From Adenophora triphylla var. japonica (taxonomy: Eukaryota; Streptophyta; Magnoliopsida; Asterales; Campanulaceae), in assembly GCA_022495995.1 (NCBI GenBank), contig JAFEMH010001234.1, positions 372,001 to 436,000 on the forward strand: 64,000 bases of DNA, given 5' to 3'. Below the pieces are notes generated by a model. The model was not told where the DNA came from. It did no database searches and saw nothing but the letters and a program-made list of their open reading frames with translations. The position numbers and the translations under genes are program-made. Shown piece after piece: positions 22,573 through 34,717 of the stretch. Each line of letters begins with the position of its first letter. Positions within the stretch are counted from its first letter, which is position 1.

Positions 22573-23080
22573 TTAGCATGTGACCTTCCTCGTCATGTTT
22601 GATTTCGAGAATAGGTATTCCGCAGTATCTGTGCCCTCTAAAGTGACTAAATCCCCGTAAATGGTCGTCGGATCCCCATTCGAGGCAATTTCACACCTTT
22701 GGTGGAGGCTTGAGGCGACCCCTTTGACTTGGTGCGGCCAAGGTCTTCCCAGCAGGGCATTGAAAGTAATCGGGATGTCGATAACCTGGAATTCCACAGG
22801 TATCAATTTCGTCCAAACCCAGAGGTCTAAAGTAGCAACTCAGGACTGCTCGGGATGTTGAGTCGTAAGCTTTGGCTTGTGAGAGAAGAAGGCTTCAAGT
22901 ACGTAGTCTTGATATCAAGCAAGCTCATGATCTTTCTTTGGAAGAATGTTCATTAGGACCCATTATCAACCGGGACCCGAGGAGGCGTCGTTCATCAGTT
23001 TGGGTGTGATGAAGAGAGGCTCATTATGATCGGCCCCAAATTGAGGGAGGTCGAGATGCGTGAAAGTGATTATGTTCCCG
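22573..23080 (-). pseudogene. Aspartic protease of the inner Tat element
   Basis: The minus-strand frame contains FNALLGRPWPHQVKGVASSL followed by HQR, the Tat protease hallmark, and upstream decayed sequence around the active site. The part from 22806 down to 22573 is open. In the element it would follow gag and process the polyprotein. Frameshifts upstream prevent a clean start. Confidence 0.8.
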
Positions 23081-23783
23081 TAGTGGATGTTTCCAATCAG
23101 TGTACCACATCATCGGGAGTAGCATCAATAGGCACGAGTGCGAGCCGGGCTTTCTTCCGGCTTCGGCTTATGGGGATAAGACGAAGTGAGTAGAGACCGG
23201 AGGAAATGTTGGCTGTGTTTGCTTCAAACTGGGTGAGCACGGGATCCTCTTTTCGAGTGCAGGTTTGTTGTCTTAGCATAGGGGCGGCGATCTTCTTTTG
23301 GTGCTTGATCTGTGGCCTTCTTGTACGCCTTGGGATTTCCTTGGAAGATGCGCCGAGATCGGGTTAACGAGTTAACTTCCTCATCGGTCGTCTCTTGACT
23401 AGATTTCTTCAATCTTTGCCAACGTTAGGGGAGCCCTTTTGGCTATTGGCCATTGGTTACGACGGGCAGCAGTGCGGGGTTGAGCTTGAGCCGCGGCCTC
23501 TTCTGGCGGCCCTTATAAGCGCTTCCCAAGTTACGAAGCTTCGAGTTTGGGGTTGTGTTGTTGCCCCTTGGATGGCCCACGAGCTAGGGCGTCCTCCGAT
23601 TCACTCTTATGGCCGGCCTTGCTCATTGTTATCATGCAACAAGAGTCGCTATTGTCGGGGCTTGGCGGTTTGCCGATTTCTTCCCCGGTATAGTGTAGCC
23701 ATTCTTGTTCCTTTACGTAATATTCGTAGCTGGAGATGATTATAGCATTACGTGTGGGAGGAGCGTCGGGTATCATGCCGGTT

Positions 23784-24263
23784 TCAGGACTTCTCACGAG
23801 GCTGAAATACATTAGGAAAGTGATTTCCTCTCGGGTCACCTTGACAAGAATTGTTACTTTGCTTTCGGGCGGGTTTGATCGACAATAGTGATTTTCTCAT
23901 TGGAGAGGATGGGAGTCGAGTCTCCCTCTTTCTAGCGAGATCTTCAACTATTCGCTTAGACAGGATACCCGAAAACCCTTTCCCCAAAGCATGGTATGCA
24001 GTGTTGAATTCTAAGACATCCACGTGCTCAGATCCATGAAACTTCATGGCCTTCATGTCTTCGGTCTCGTATTCGTCTTCCGAAGTTTCTTCGTCGTCGC
24101 TTGCTGATAACCAGCCATTGTGCCTGGCTCCCATGGGCTCATTTCGGGCATGATTGTTCCAGATTGATTCTGGGTCTGGGGCCTCAGTCGACTCTTCGCT
24201 CTCGTCATCATTATCGTCATCGTCATCATCGTCGTTGTCATCGGAATCGTCTTCCCATACCAC
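23784..24263 (-). pseudogene. Acidic region between gag and protease, inner Tat element
   Basis: The reading frame has a long Asp/Glu run near its N terminus (about residues 4-30) and later YHALGKGFSGILSKRIVEDL. The latter sequence resembles spacer regions of Tat/Ogre gag-pol. It is probably part of the polyprotein and not a separate gene; function unknown. Confidence 0.5.
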
Positions 24264-24616
24264 GGGGATATCGGGTGAGAGAGAGCGACGGTCAAATCTG
24301 TTAGGGGAAGAGGGGTGCGTGCGGCCGCGAAGTTGTCATATGCTCCCATTCCGGAAGTGATGGTAAGCTGCGATTCGACTTCTCCTCCCGAAATTGCGGG
24401 GAAGAGTGAGAGGGGGTGGCACGTATTTGACGCCGGGTAGGATATAGAAGGAATCCTCCTCTTCCGATTCTTCACTGTTCTCGGGATCATATTCGGGCTC
24501 TCCCAAAGCCAATTTGCGAAGTGTACTAGCTCCGAGATGCTCTTCGGCCTCTTTCTTTGATAAGCCCCGATACGGGCGCCGCCGAAAGCTTTCTTGTTCG
24601 ATCTTTCTTGATTGTT

Positions 24617-26697
24617 CTAACCATCTTGTATAAATGGTTCTTTCATGTTACGAGCGGAACGGCCCCGGTTCTTCGGTATCGGCCTTCCCTTCACCCGAAA
24701 AATAGCGGGCCTCGTATTCTTGCAAGGAGTCTCGACATGAGACCAAGATGGGTTGATTCGTTCGATATCCTCGAGGCGAGGAATCCGGGTCGGGATCCTC
24801 GACGAGGTTGGCCACGGGTATTTGGGGACCTTCATCGGCATCTTCTGGGCGTGTGAAGATTCTCCGCATTCAATCATATTCACACGATTATGGTTCCGTG
24901 GCGGCGGATTTTTGATTGTGTTAGGCCCTTCGGGGCCTTCCAACTTTCCTTGCTCTATTAGCCCCTGGATTGCCTTTTTCGAGTGAAGCGGTATCAGATC
25001 GAGATGTCCAGTGAGCTTGATGAAAGGCACAATACTTTGTAGTATCCACGGGAGCATTCGGATTTACGGGTTGGAAATTCTCCAAAGGCCGCAGCAAGCC
25101 TTCTTTCACCAGTCCCCTAAAGATGTCATTCGGGGGCATTCCAAAGTTTTCGAGATTTATGACCCGCGGTTTGGGCTCATTTGGTTTCACAGGGAGCAAA
25201 AGGAGTCGTGTTATTACATTCTGTCCCGCATAGTTAATCATCTCTTTGCCTTTGGCGAGGAGAGGGCGATGTTTGCGGGAGGAGCCCGATATACGTGGCG
25301 AGTGCGGCGGCCGGTTGCGGTGTAGGCCTTTTCAAACTTAGGCTGCAGAGTTAACCATGGCCCGCAAGTGCGAGTATGGGAAGTGGCGAGGAGGCTCTCG
25401 AATGTGGTTTCAAGCATGTTGGAAGATGTCCAGTTGTTCCTCTTCGGAAGGAGGGATGGCCATTTCAGCGAGTTTCGAGATTCCACCGCTTGTAAAAGTC
25501 CCCAACATTCTCATCGGGGCTGCCTTGTTGTTTGTAGGTCAACCCTATTTGTTTCCCATTCCAAGTTGGCCTTATATTTTTACGTGAAGGCATTGGTAAT
25601 CTGGTCCCATGTAGCCACGGCTTCCGGGTTTCAAACGGAAGAACCACTTTAAGGCCTTTGGACTTCAAGGATAGGCGAAATAGTCGGCTAGCTGGCTGAT
25701 TGGTACATCCTTTGGCTTTCATCGCCAAGGTATACGTGTCCAAATGGGTTTTCGGACATGCGGTTCCATCAAAGAGATCCAGATTTGGCATCACGAATTT
25801 GTGGGGCGGGGAACAATGGAGTCAGTGCATAGGCCGGAAGCGGAACTTTACGCGATCGGTTCGGCAATCTGCGCTTTCATTTCCTTGTGTTGTTCCATGA
25901 ACCGGGCCGGATGAGGGTCTTGTGGCGGAACCATGGCATTCAAGCTAGTGGCTGAGCTAGAGAGAGGAGCTACCACAGGAGGCGGGCGGGTGGAGAGGAA
26001 CGGCGGTCGGGGACGTAGGTGAAAACTGTCACGGGTGAGTTACCACTGGGGAGCATGAGTAGGAGCTTTGAGCAAAAGGGTAGAACCTTGCGGCTTCTTT
26101 GTGGATTTTCAAGCGGCAAAGTAGGTGGGGGCAGCCCGATGTAGCCGGATAACTTGGATTTCAGTGGGGCCCGTAAGTAGGCTTGAGTGCGGGTCTGTCC
26201 CGGATTGTTGAATTGCATGGGGCCTGTGGTGAAGGTGTGTAACAGGGGTCTTGTGGTCTGGTGATTCGGTTGAAACCGGGATGGAGACGTTACGAGGAAA
26301 GATTCTGGCGTGGCCCGAGAACCAAGTTGTGGCGGCATTCGAGCTGTAGGCATTCTTTGTGAAGGTCGGATTGATCGGTTCCGAGCGAGGCGGGATCCCG
26401 ATTAGGCGTGGCATTCGAGATAGCCCCAACCATGAGAAGACATTCCGTGCGATTTTGCCCCAGTGATTTGTGCCGTCGGGCTGCATGGATCCGGTGGTGC
26501 GTGGTTGGGGAGGCTGGTGACCCGAAAATCGAGGAGCATGGGTTACGGTAGTGGCACCATAGGAGGTGGGTGGCGGCATCCTGGTGTAATCGGGCGGCGA
26601 GAGTGGGGTTTGCATCCTCGTCCTCTTCCACGGTGAAGGTGCCATCTGGATTGAGGCGGCGGCCGAAGTGACTCTTAATAGCCTCCATAAAGTACAT
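24617..26697 (-). pseudogene. Gag of the inner Tat element (frameshifted)
   Basis: Several minus-strand frames cover a Tat gag. The N-terminal part is near 26697, the capsid core at 25465-25794 shows PKTHLDTYTLAMKAKG and NVGDFYKRWNLETR, and the C-terminal part at 24617-25241 shows GLVKEGLLRPLENFQP, KYCAFHQ and KAIQGLIEQGKLE. The last segments are the usual Cys-His neighbourhood at the end of Tat gag. At least three frameshifts separate these blocks. Plus-strand open frames across the same DNA are shadows. Confidence 0.8.
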
Positions 26698-26699
26698 TT

Positions 26700-28261
26700 A
26701 GGCGTAGCTTCTGTCGTAACCTCATACGTTACGCTAGCGGATTCCCTTTGTTGCTCTGTGCGAGGGGTCCGGGAGGCGGAGTGACGTTATCCCCATCATT
26801 ACCGGGCGATGCGAGACATTACGAAACCCGGAGTCGGAACAAATGGCGAAGGCGACGATGCGCTTGACTCTTCCCAGCTGATCAAACGGTGACCGGTGCC
26901 GAAACCAAGCTTTGTGCGGAGGCTGCGGGAAAGGACATGAAGGTTCGGATGTGCAGGAATGGAAGGAGGGTAGGTGTTTGGGCTTTTGGCTCATGCAACA
27001 TGCGATTATTTGTTCACGTTTACTTAAAACATGTTTTATTAACCTAATCGGTTGGAAAAGATTGCTCTTCTTTTCGCAAACTACTCGATTCTGGATCGGT
27101 GGGCCCGTCACTACGTCTATAAGCCCCTCGTATTCCACTGTATTTCGACCTCCCGGGGTGGACGGCCCCGGGCGAGGTCTATAGAGCAAGCGGGTCCCAC
27201 CGACCGAAAGAAAAAACGATCCTAGAAGTCTGGCGTGTAATCGAGTCTTAACGAGCATTCGATGTAAATTACGGACAAAGGCGACGTCGAGTCAAGATCG
27301 TGTCCAGATAGCTCGACGAAAAGTCGGCATGATTTGGAGCGATAAATGTCCGCAATTGATCTTGACTTGTCGTCGGTTAAGCCGTAATTAGGCATGGAAT
27401 AACCGTTAATCCTTGATGACTCGGTGTCAATCTTTGGGAGTCGGTGTATAATTTGTGCCGGTCGGGCCGAAGTCAAGGCGCCGGTCAATATCTTGGTCAA
27501 AGTCTGCGGCGGAAAACCGCGAGAACTTCGGCGATTAGCGGCGATTAGGGACCCGAGAGATATTGAGTCGGTATGCCGACAAAGGCTTGAAAGGAAAGAT
27601 CTATACACGGACAGGGCATGACACAGACCAGACTAAAAACCAACCGGGTCTCGGACAAAGTGGGTCACGGACAAGTGCATGGTCGACACGAGGCTCCATG
27701 GGATGTTTGGGTAGTCCTGTGCTCATCCGAGAGGCGTAATAAGACCAAACGGACCGCGACAAGGATTTCCCCGGGTTAAGGACGTAGTGTGCAGTGTACG
27801 GTCACGTGCGCGTAGTGTGCAAGCAGTCTATATTCTTTTTCTGAGTAAAATAGAGATTTTTTTATGTGTCTTAAAAACATGATGCATGATTTTTTTTTTG
27901 GAAATTTTCTTTTTTTTTGAAAATCTTTTTTTTTTTGAAATTTTTTTTTTATGAGCACATAAGCACGTAAGCATGAAAATTCCGACAGTTAGGGACATTA
28001 TTCCGACAGTCAAAATTTTGACTTTCTCCGAGGCGGCCAAAACAACATGAAAACTGTGCAAAAATCAACACACACAAAAAATGATTTTCGAAGCCGGGAC
28101 GGAAGCTTGACCCTCAAAAGCTTTTTTTTTTTTTGAAAACGGTGATACCGGTACGTGGGATTGTTAGACCACAATTTATCCCCGACTCGTGTTAGGAGGC
28201 GATAACGGGAAATTTAGTGGTTTCCACCAATATACCGAATACCATTTTTTTATTAAAAGCT
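26700..28261. other. 5' leader of the inner Tat element
   Basis: Long untranslated region between PBS and gag on the minus strand. It has T-rich blocks (27850-27950) and a second Tat-like GC-rich section. I see no convincing coding sequence; short open frames on either strand show no family motif. Confidence 0.55.
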
Positions 28262-28283
28262 TAGTCCCCAAATGAGTCGCCAC
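28262..28283 (-). other. Primer binding site of the inner Tat element
   Basis: On the minus strand the LTR end is followed by GTGGCGACTCATTTGGGGAC. The intact version of the same site, GTGGCGACTCCGCTGGGGAC, occurs in the element at 57038. I do not assign the tRNA with certainty. Confidence 0.8.
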
Positions 28284-30039
28284 CGTAACGATGTGTGTTG
28301 CCATTCGCGGGAAAAATTCGATTTTGCGTTTCTTTGAAAAACCAAATAAAACCGGAAAAACGGAGTCGCCACGCCATTTTAATTTTGAAGGCCAAAACTT
28401 TGAAACAAGCCCGAGATCAGAGATTTTAGGTTCGGAGGTCATGTTACGCGTCGGGAAGGACGTTAGTGTGCACCCGACGCGCCTCGTAAAACGAGTCTTC
28501 CAAGCTGAAAATCATTTGTGTGTGTGTGTGTGTGTGTGTTTTGGCCAAAATAAGTTGAAACTGGAAAAAGTAAAAATTGGGATGTCTTTTTAAGACTTTA
28601 AACTGATCCCATGATTTTTTGGAGAATTTTTGGTTTGAGATTTGGTACTCAAAAAACCTTTTGAAGTTGAGAAGTCACTTCTGCCAGAAGGAAATGGCAG
28701 CAGACACCTGATTTTGAAATGGATTCAAGGGTCCTAAAACTTCATAATCTGGATGAACTCAGAGAATGAAAGTTTCTCTAGACTCCTTGAAGAAACTTTG
28801 TGTGAAAGAAATTTCCATTTTGGAGAAGATTTGAGGGGTCAAAACCTTCTGGAAACCTCAGATATGAGATCTGGATTCCCAGAAGCTGATGAACTAGCCT
28901 CTGAAAGAAAAATTGAAAAGAGGAGTTTTACTCACCCAAAAAATAAAGTAAAAATATGTCTGGAAATCTCTTGATGTTGGCTACAAAAAGTGTTTTGTAG
29001 TCAACACCAAATTCCAAGTTCATCTGTGTCCAAAAATTAAGACCATGGACTGAGGTCTGAGAAAATTGCTACTGGACAGCAACTTCTCAAGAAAGAAAAT
29101 ATGATTTTAAGGGGGGTTTTGCATCCATGCTTGTCCCCATTTCCCTAGGTTTTGGTTAGTGATCACTAGACATTGTAGTGGTGAATCAACTATACCAAAC
29201 CATCCTTGGGGTACATTAGGACTAAGCATTTCATTTGCTTGGGGAGGGGGATTTTACCCTTTGAAATCAAGATTTAGTGCTTGAAAATGGTTTTTTAGGG
29301 TTTTGAAAGTGCATTTTTGCAAGTAAGAAAGAAAAGCTTTGAAAATAATGTTGATATTTGTAGAAGATCATCCATGGAGATGGTCTTCCATGGTGATCTT
29401 CTTAGATCTAGAGAAAAAAGATGAAAGAACTACATTTTGTAGTTTGAAGATGCATGCATGGATGAGATTTAGGGTTAGGAAGAGGAGGGTTTACCAATCT
29501 TCCTTGTGTTCTTGAGTGTTTGGCTTGAGTGTATGAGTGTTTAGGGCTTTAATATGAGAGTGAGTGGATGAGTATGAGTTGGGAAAGATTGGAAAGAAAA
29601 AGGTGACAATTCTTGAGAATTCTCACTGTTTTCTCTCTATATTTCGCCAGAGGTTCGTTGCATTTGTGTTCTTCCTTTTTTATTTCTGTGACTGGAGGGC
29701 TCAATTTATAGCCCTCCTGAAAATGCAATCATGTCCGCGCGGATGGATCCAGTCGCGTGCACTGTTCATTAATTGCTGCTTCAGGCTTTGGACACAAGGA
29801 ATAATCTTTTTCAAAATTCAAATTGACCAGCCAGATTATGTTTCCAGCATTGCTATATTTGGTTTTATTCATTTGTTTTTCTTTTTGAGATTCTTTTTAA
29901 GGTTTAACCTTAAATAACAATGCCCATTTTACCCTCACTTTGTTAGGAATGTTAGGATAGTTAGGAATTGTTAGAAATGTTATAACTTTCGTTAATTTTC
30001 TAACGAAAATTCTAACAAGCTCAAATTGGAGCACTTACA
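28284..30039 (-). repeat. 5' LTR of the inner Tat element
   Basis: Partner of 11241-12997 with only scattered changes, for example short single-base indels and substitutions. Its terminal base next to the PBS is C where the other copy has T (plus sense CGTAACG against TGTAACG). It ends CTTACA followed by the target duplication ATATG. It carries the same TATA box (29704-29710), CG palindrome (29733-29742) and PBS relic (28363-28372). Confidence 0.95.
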
Positions 30040-30044
30040 ATATG

Positions 30045-30560
30045 GCCCGTAATTTGCTCCCAAAAGATATCGGCATTGTAATGAGGGGGAGGTGTATTTA
30101 GGGCGAATTTATTGTTAGACCACCCGAAAGTACCGTTGATATCCTCGAGGTCAAGGGTATATTGATTGTTTAGAAGCCTAAAATTTAGGATAATATCCTC
30201 ATATTCTTCCCCCGTTTCATCGCAAATCATAGTCTTGGATTTCTTTGTCATGGTGCTTAAAAACTCTAAGGTGGGGCTCTCATATGTTTTACCCTCAATA
30301 TGTATGAAATCCTGGCAACCTATCCCTTGGTGCAAAGCTCTTAAATTATTCACAAATCCTAGTGTTCTCATAGTATCAAAATCTGGAAATTGAGTGGGTT
30401 TTATACTTTTCCCACAAAGCTTAGCATACTTAGAGGTCTCGATTTTTGATTGAAAAGAAATGCCCAAAGGGTCTAGGGTTGGGGCTAAAATAGAACTAGA
30501 GGTAGTATCCTTGCGAGGTCTCTTAGAGGTAGGAGCCTTCCCTTTTTGTTTAGTAACCAT
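30045..30560 (-). pseudogene. Athila-like ORF1 protein, N-terminal part
   Basis: The frame begins with MVTKQKGKAPTSKRPRKD at 30560, a basic Lys/Arg/Thr/Ser start typical of Athila ORF1. It continues through IETSKYAKLCGKSIKPTQFP and FLSTMTKKSKTM to the inner insertion at 30044. The other half is at 10428-11235. The start is supported by its position about 850 bases after the PBS and by the absence of an earlier ATG in frame after a stop. Function probably gag-like, not proven. Confidence 0.8.
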
Positions 30561-31403
30561 TTAAAATTCTAAGAGTAGAGCAAAACCCAACAAAAACTTT
30601 GAAGAGATTAGAGAGATATTGTGAGTTTACCCGATGAGAACACCTTGAAGACTTGATTTCTTGCTTGGTTGCTGCTTGAATGCCTTGAACAAATCGACTT
30701 GCTCCACCAATTTTATCAATTTCGAAAATTTGGGATTTTTGGGTAAGAACTAGGGTTTTTCGAATTTTTGGGAATTTGGGTGAAATTTGGGTTGATGAAG
30801 GTTTGGGTAGTGTTTAGGAGAAGGAATTAGGGTGGATGGAGGGTTGTATGGCCGGAATTAATGGAGTAATTGGAGGTTTTATGGTGGGAAGGGGCGGAGG
30901 TGAAGAGGGTTTAGAGAGAGAGAGAGTAAACAAGGGAGGTAAAATGAGAGTCAAACACCAAGAACCCTTGTTTTGACCAAAAATTTCTGAACAGGCACGA
31001 CTTGCTCGGCCGAGCATGGGCCTTGACTCGGCCGAGCACTTGGCTTCAATTTGATATAGCTTCTGTTCTCCTTTGCTCGGCCGAGTCATGTGTGGTGCTC
31101 GGCCGAGCAGATCCTGCTCTGATTTTTTTTTTTTTGAAACAACGTATCCATCCATGAAGAAATTCTTGATTGAATCAACAGAGTGTACGGCCGCTCCACT
31201 TGGTTGATTCAATTTAGTTCGTTCGCTCCTGAATGCACGGCCGCTCCAATAAATGGTGCACGGCCGCTCCAACACTGTTTATTATATATATATTTTTATA
31301 TTCCTACAAAACAGAGTTAGAAAACAATACAATAATAATATATATAAAATATATATAAAAAATAAAAATAAATGATACAGACAAATATCAAAAAGTAAAC
31401 CGT
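30561..31403. other. 5' leader of the Athila-like element
   Basis: Non-coding region between PBS and ORF1. It contains the palindromic cores TGCTCGGCCGAGCA at 31003-31016 and about 31096-31109, CTCGGCCGAG at 31027-31036 and 31077-31086, and three copies of ACGGCCGCTCCA between about 31188 and 31271. Near the PBS it is AT-rich (31275-31390). Confidence 0.7.
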
Positions 31404-31426
31404 TGTCCCCGGCAACGGCGCCAAAA
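31404..31426 (-). other. Primer binding site of the Athila-like element, Asp-tRNA type
   Basis: On the minus strand the 5' LTR is followed by TTTTTGGCGCCGTTGCCGGG and GACAAC. TGGCGCCGTTGCCGGGGA is the well-known Athila primer site complementary to tRNA-Asp. Confidence 0.9.
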
Positions 31427-31429
31427 ACT

Positions 31430-33303
31430 TGTTCGGTCGAAACCTAACGGTTTATTTATTATCCGCAAGCGCACGGGCTATTGTAATATAGCGGGTGCAA
31501 GTACAAGTCGATCCCAGAGAGACAGGGTTTACTTTGGGATGATATTTGTCTTTATATAAATATGTAGATATAATGATTGGGGGGAAGATAAGAATTTTGT
31601 AAGATAAAATACTAGAAAGATGCAAAAACTACTCTAACATATAATGATAGTATTCTCGGGATTGAAAACAAATAAATATGCTTTAGATAAAGGCTTTTAT
31701 CAAAATAACAAGGATGGTACGTTCGGCTTACACTACTTCGGGTTAGGACAGTAGCGTTGTATCCTTCACTAATTATGTCCTAACTGTTTGAGATTTCCGT
31801 TTATGGTGCTCCCGCCCTGTCACAAACGGGCATTAAAACTTAACTCTAGCTGACCATAATTAGTAAGAATCCATTAAGATCGAAAGTCAACGTACTTTCC
31901 ATTCAAAGAACACCCCTAGGCCGTTGAACTACTCTCGTGATCAATGAAACCTAGTTCCTTCATATGGTTCCGTCAATCGAAATTCTCCGCTAGGTACTTC
32001 TCTCAATTGACTAGGGTTCCACAAATATAAATATATTTGCAAGCAATTCAAGAATAATATGAAGAAATTGTTTTAAGATAAAAGTGCCAAGTCAAGGATG
32101 ATACGCTAAGTTGTGCTAACTAGCACATGTATTTTAAGACTCACCGGCCTTTCTCTTGAGGGTTCGGCTTAGTGTAATCCCGTTCGTCACGCGGGAAATC
32201 CGACTCACCTCTCGAGGGTACCAAATAAATCAAAAATACCATTTAAGTCTATCATCTCACGTATTTTCCACTAAAGGATCATCCCTAGGTCTTTAAATCA
32301 CTTTGTGTAATTTATCGACCTAGTTCAATTCTTAGAGTTCCGCTAATCAATATTCTCCGCTAGGTACTTCTCTCGATTAACTAAGGCTATACAATCAAGA
32401 ACGTCTCCCTAATTGCAAGTATTTAAGTTTAATAAGAAGATAATTGAAATGACATGTAGAAAAAGCATGAATATAAATAAATGAGTTTCCAACTCCGAGA
32501 AATGGAGGATTACTCAAACCATTGAAATAAAAAGGAAATAAGTAAGAAATAGAGATAAGGAAAGAAATACTTATTCATAAAAAAGAAAAACAATGGTTGG
32601 AAAATATTCCTTGTATTGCATTCACCATCTTCAAGAGTACACAAGACTTGTCACGAATCATTGATACACCTTGAACATCGTGTATATATTGCTAAAGTAT
32701 TTTGCTATACATTCTAAGTATAATATGATCCTTTCTGGATATATTTATCACTATTTTCGGATTTTCTGGATGTCTAAAACTGAGTACAAACAGCCTTTAC
32801 ATAGGCATTCTATGCTAGGGACACATCTCTTGCGAAAAGGCACCTTTTGGCTGATATGGGAGGTGCACGGCCGAGTCAAGGATGTTGCACGGCCGAGCAG
32901 AGCTTTTCTGACAGTCACAACTGTTGTAAAAAGGCACCTTTTGGTTTGAATCAGGGGGTGCTCGGCCGAGTCAATGGTTCTGCTCGGCCGAGCAGCAGGT
33001 TTCCAGAAGCTTTGTTTTCATTTCATCTTATGCTCGGCCGAGTCAAGGGCTTTGCTCGGCCGAGCAGTTGCTGTTTTGGCTTGGTCTATTCCTTTGATCC
33101 TCCTATTTCCATAGCTTTGCTTTTTAAGTCCCATAATCTTCCATAAAATTTACCTAAAACCTGTAAAATCATACAAAATACCCACCAAGCATAAAATCGA
33201 AGATATATACACAAAAAGGCTAATTTGTACTTAATTTACAAATATTTAAAGGTAAATAACATCATTATTATATTATAAAAGTCTATATAAAAACCACTTA
33301 TCA
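31430..33303 (-). repeat. 5' LTR of the Athila-like element
   Basis: Partner of 7201-9073, same ends and nearly identical sequence including the CGGCCG palindromes at about 32866-33066. It is followed at 33304 by the target duplication TGGAG and then Tat RT sequence. Confidence 0.95.
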
Positions 33304-33308
33304 TGGAG

Positions 33309-33704
33309 CCATCTGATCAAGAGGACACCGCCTTTATAAGACCCACGGGTATCTATTGTCATATTACTATGCCTTTTGGACTAAAAAATGCAGGTGCAAC
33401 GTATCAGAGGGTCGTGAATAAAATGTTCAAGAATCAGATTGGGGACACAATGGAGATATATAGGGAGGATATGGTCATGAAATCCAAGAAAGCTGAAGAT
33501 CATATAAGCCATATGTCCCAAGCCTTCGACATCTTGGATTGTTTCAACATGAAACTTAATCCAGCAAAATGCAATTTTGGAATGAAGGCAGAAAATTTTT
33601 TGGGCTATATGGTGACTAAAATGAGCATTGAAGCCACCCAGAGCAGATTCGCGCCATCATTAACCTGTCATCACCTCAATCTGTCAAAGACATCCAAAGA
33701 TTGA
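33309..33704 (+). pseudogene. Tat reverse transcriptase, remainder, mutated active site
   Basis: Continuation of the RT broken at 7200, showing YCHITMPFGLKNAGATYQRV and the palm region. The box that should read Y(V/I)DDM is EIYREDMVMKS, so the first catalytic Asp is replaced (YRED). A later motif KLNPAKCNFGMKAENFLGYM is normal. The frame is lost between about 33620 and 33714. Catalysis would be abolished. Confidence 0.92.
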
Positions 33705-33713
33705 CAAGGAAGA

Positions 33714-34702
33714 TTGCAACACTTACCAGGTTCATTTCCAAATCATCTGATCGATTACGACATCTTAAGAAAGAACAAAAAGTTCCAGTGGGAAGATCAG
33801 CATGAACAAGCTTCTCAAGACCTCAAAAGTTACCTGTCGACACCTCCATTATTGGTCAAACCTCAAGAGGGCGAACCCCTATTCATATACCTAGCTGTAT
33901 CAGAAAGCATTGTAAGTGGGGTCCTGGTGACTGAACGAGATGGTATTCAGCAGCCCATCTATTATATAAGTAAGACACTTTTAGACGCGGAGACCAGGTA
34001 TTCTCATTTACAAAGATTGATTTTAGCTTTGATAACTGCATCTATTAAGTTGATACATTATTTTGAAACACATACTATAATTGTGCGTACTAACTATCCT
34101 ATTAAATATGTTATGAGAAAACTAGAGATGTCAGGTAGGATGGCCAAATGGTCCGTACAGTTAAGCACTTACGATATCAAATATGAGCCCAAAACAACAA
34201 TAAAATCTCAGGCTCTAGCTGATTTTGTGGCTGACTTTAGTCCAACCATGCAACCACAAGTAGAATTGGAAGTTCAGCAACTGCAAGATGATGACATCTT
34301 GAAGGTGTGGACGCTTTATACAGATGGTGCTTCCAACATGAGAGCCACAGGACGTGGAGTTGTATTAAAGTCGCCACAAGGGGACATAATACCACAATCC
34401 ATCCGCTGCAGTTTTAAGGCCACTAATAACGAAGCAGAATATGAGGCATTAATTGCAGGTTTAACAGTGGCTCAGGATCTTGACATCAAGCACATCTAGG
34501 TGTTATTGATTCATTGCTAATTGTCAACCACTACAACGGGTCCTACATAGCGAAGAATGCAAAGATGACGACATACTTGGGGATAGTAAAAATTCTGGCG
34601 GCCAAATTTGAAACTTTCACGTTGGAGCAGGTGCCGCGAGAAGAAAACTCACAAGCAGATGCTCTGGAAAACCTAGGATCAGCCTTCAAAAGTATTTCGT
34701 AG
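33714..34702 (+). pseudogene. Tat RNase H region (two RNase H domains)
   Basis: The first part (KKFQWEDQHEQASQDLK to MAKWSVQLSTYDIKYEPK) is the gypsy-type RNase H linked to RT. The second, from WTLYTDGASNM through NNEAEYEALIAGL, is the extra archaeal-like RNase H described in the Tat lineage, with its Asp and Glu visible. A stop at 34497-34499 with a shift splits the second domain, and the end (REENSQADALENLGSAF) is in the next frame, closed by TAG at 34700-34702. Confidence 0.88.
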
Positions 34703-34717
34703 ACGAGTATCCCAATT

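Larger units (their letters stand above)
11241..30039 (-). mobile_element. Inner Tat-type LTR element, 18.8 kb, lacking RT and RNase H
   Basis: LTRs of 1757 and 1756 bp (11241-12997 and 28284-30039) flank it, and the 5-bp duplication ATATG lies at 11236-11240 and 30040-30044. The Tat-type PBS is beside the right LTR, so the element is on the minus strand. Coding remnants in order are gag, an acidic insert, protease, the protease-RT linker and integrase; RT and RNase H are missing by an internal deletion. Beyond integrase lie a T-rich tandem array, two antisense ORFs and two further tandem arrays before the 3' LTR. All frames are degraded, yet the LTR pair is very similar, so the element probably moved in this defective form. 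Confidence 0.92.
7201..33303 (-). mobile_element. Athila-like non-autonomous LTR element inserted in the Tat RT gene
   Basis: Two near-identical LTRs (7201-9073 and 31430-33303) flank an internal region with a polypurine tract next to the left LTR and an Asp-tRNA type PBS next to the right one. The element is therefore on the minus strand. A 5-bp target duplication TGGAG lies at 7196-7200 and 33304-33308. Without its own 18.8-kb nested passenger the internal region is only about 3.5 kb and encodes a single ORF1-type protein, with no protease, RT, RNase H or integrase. It would depend on an autonomous relative for movement. Confidence 0.93.
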
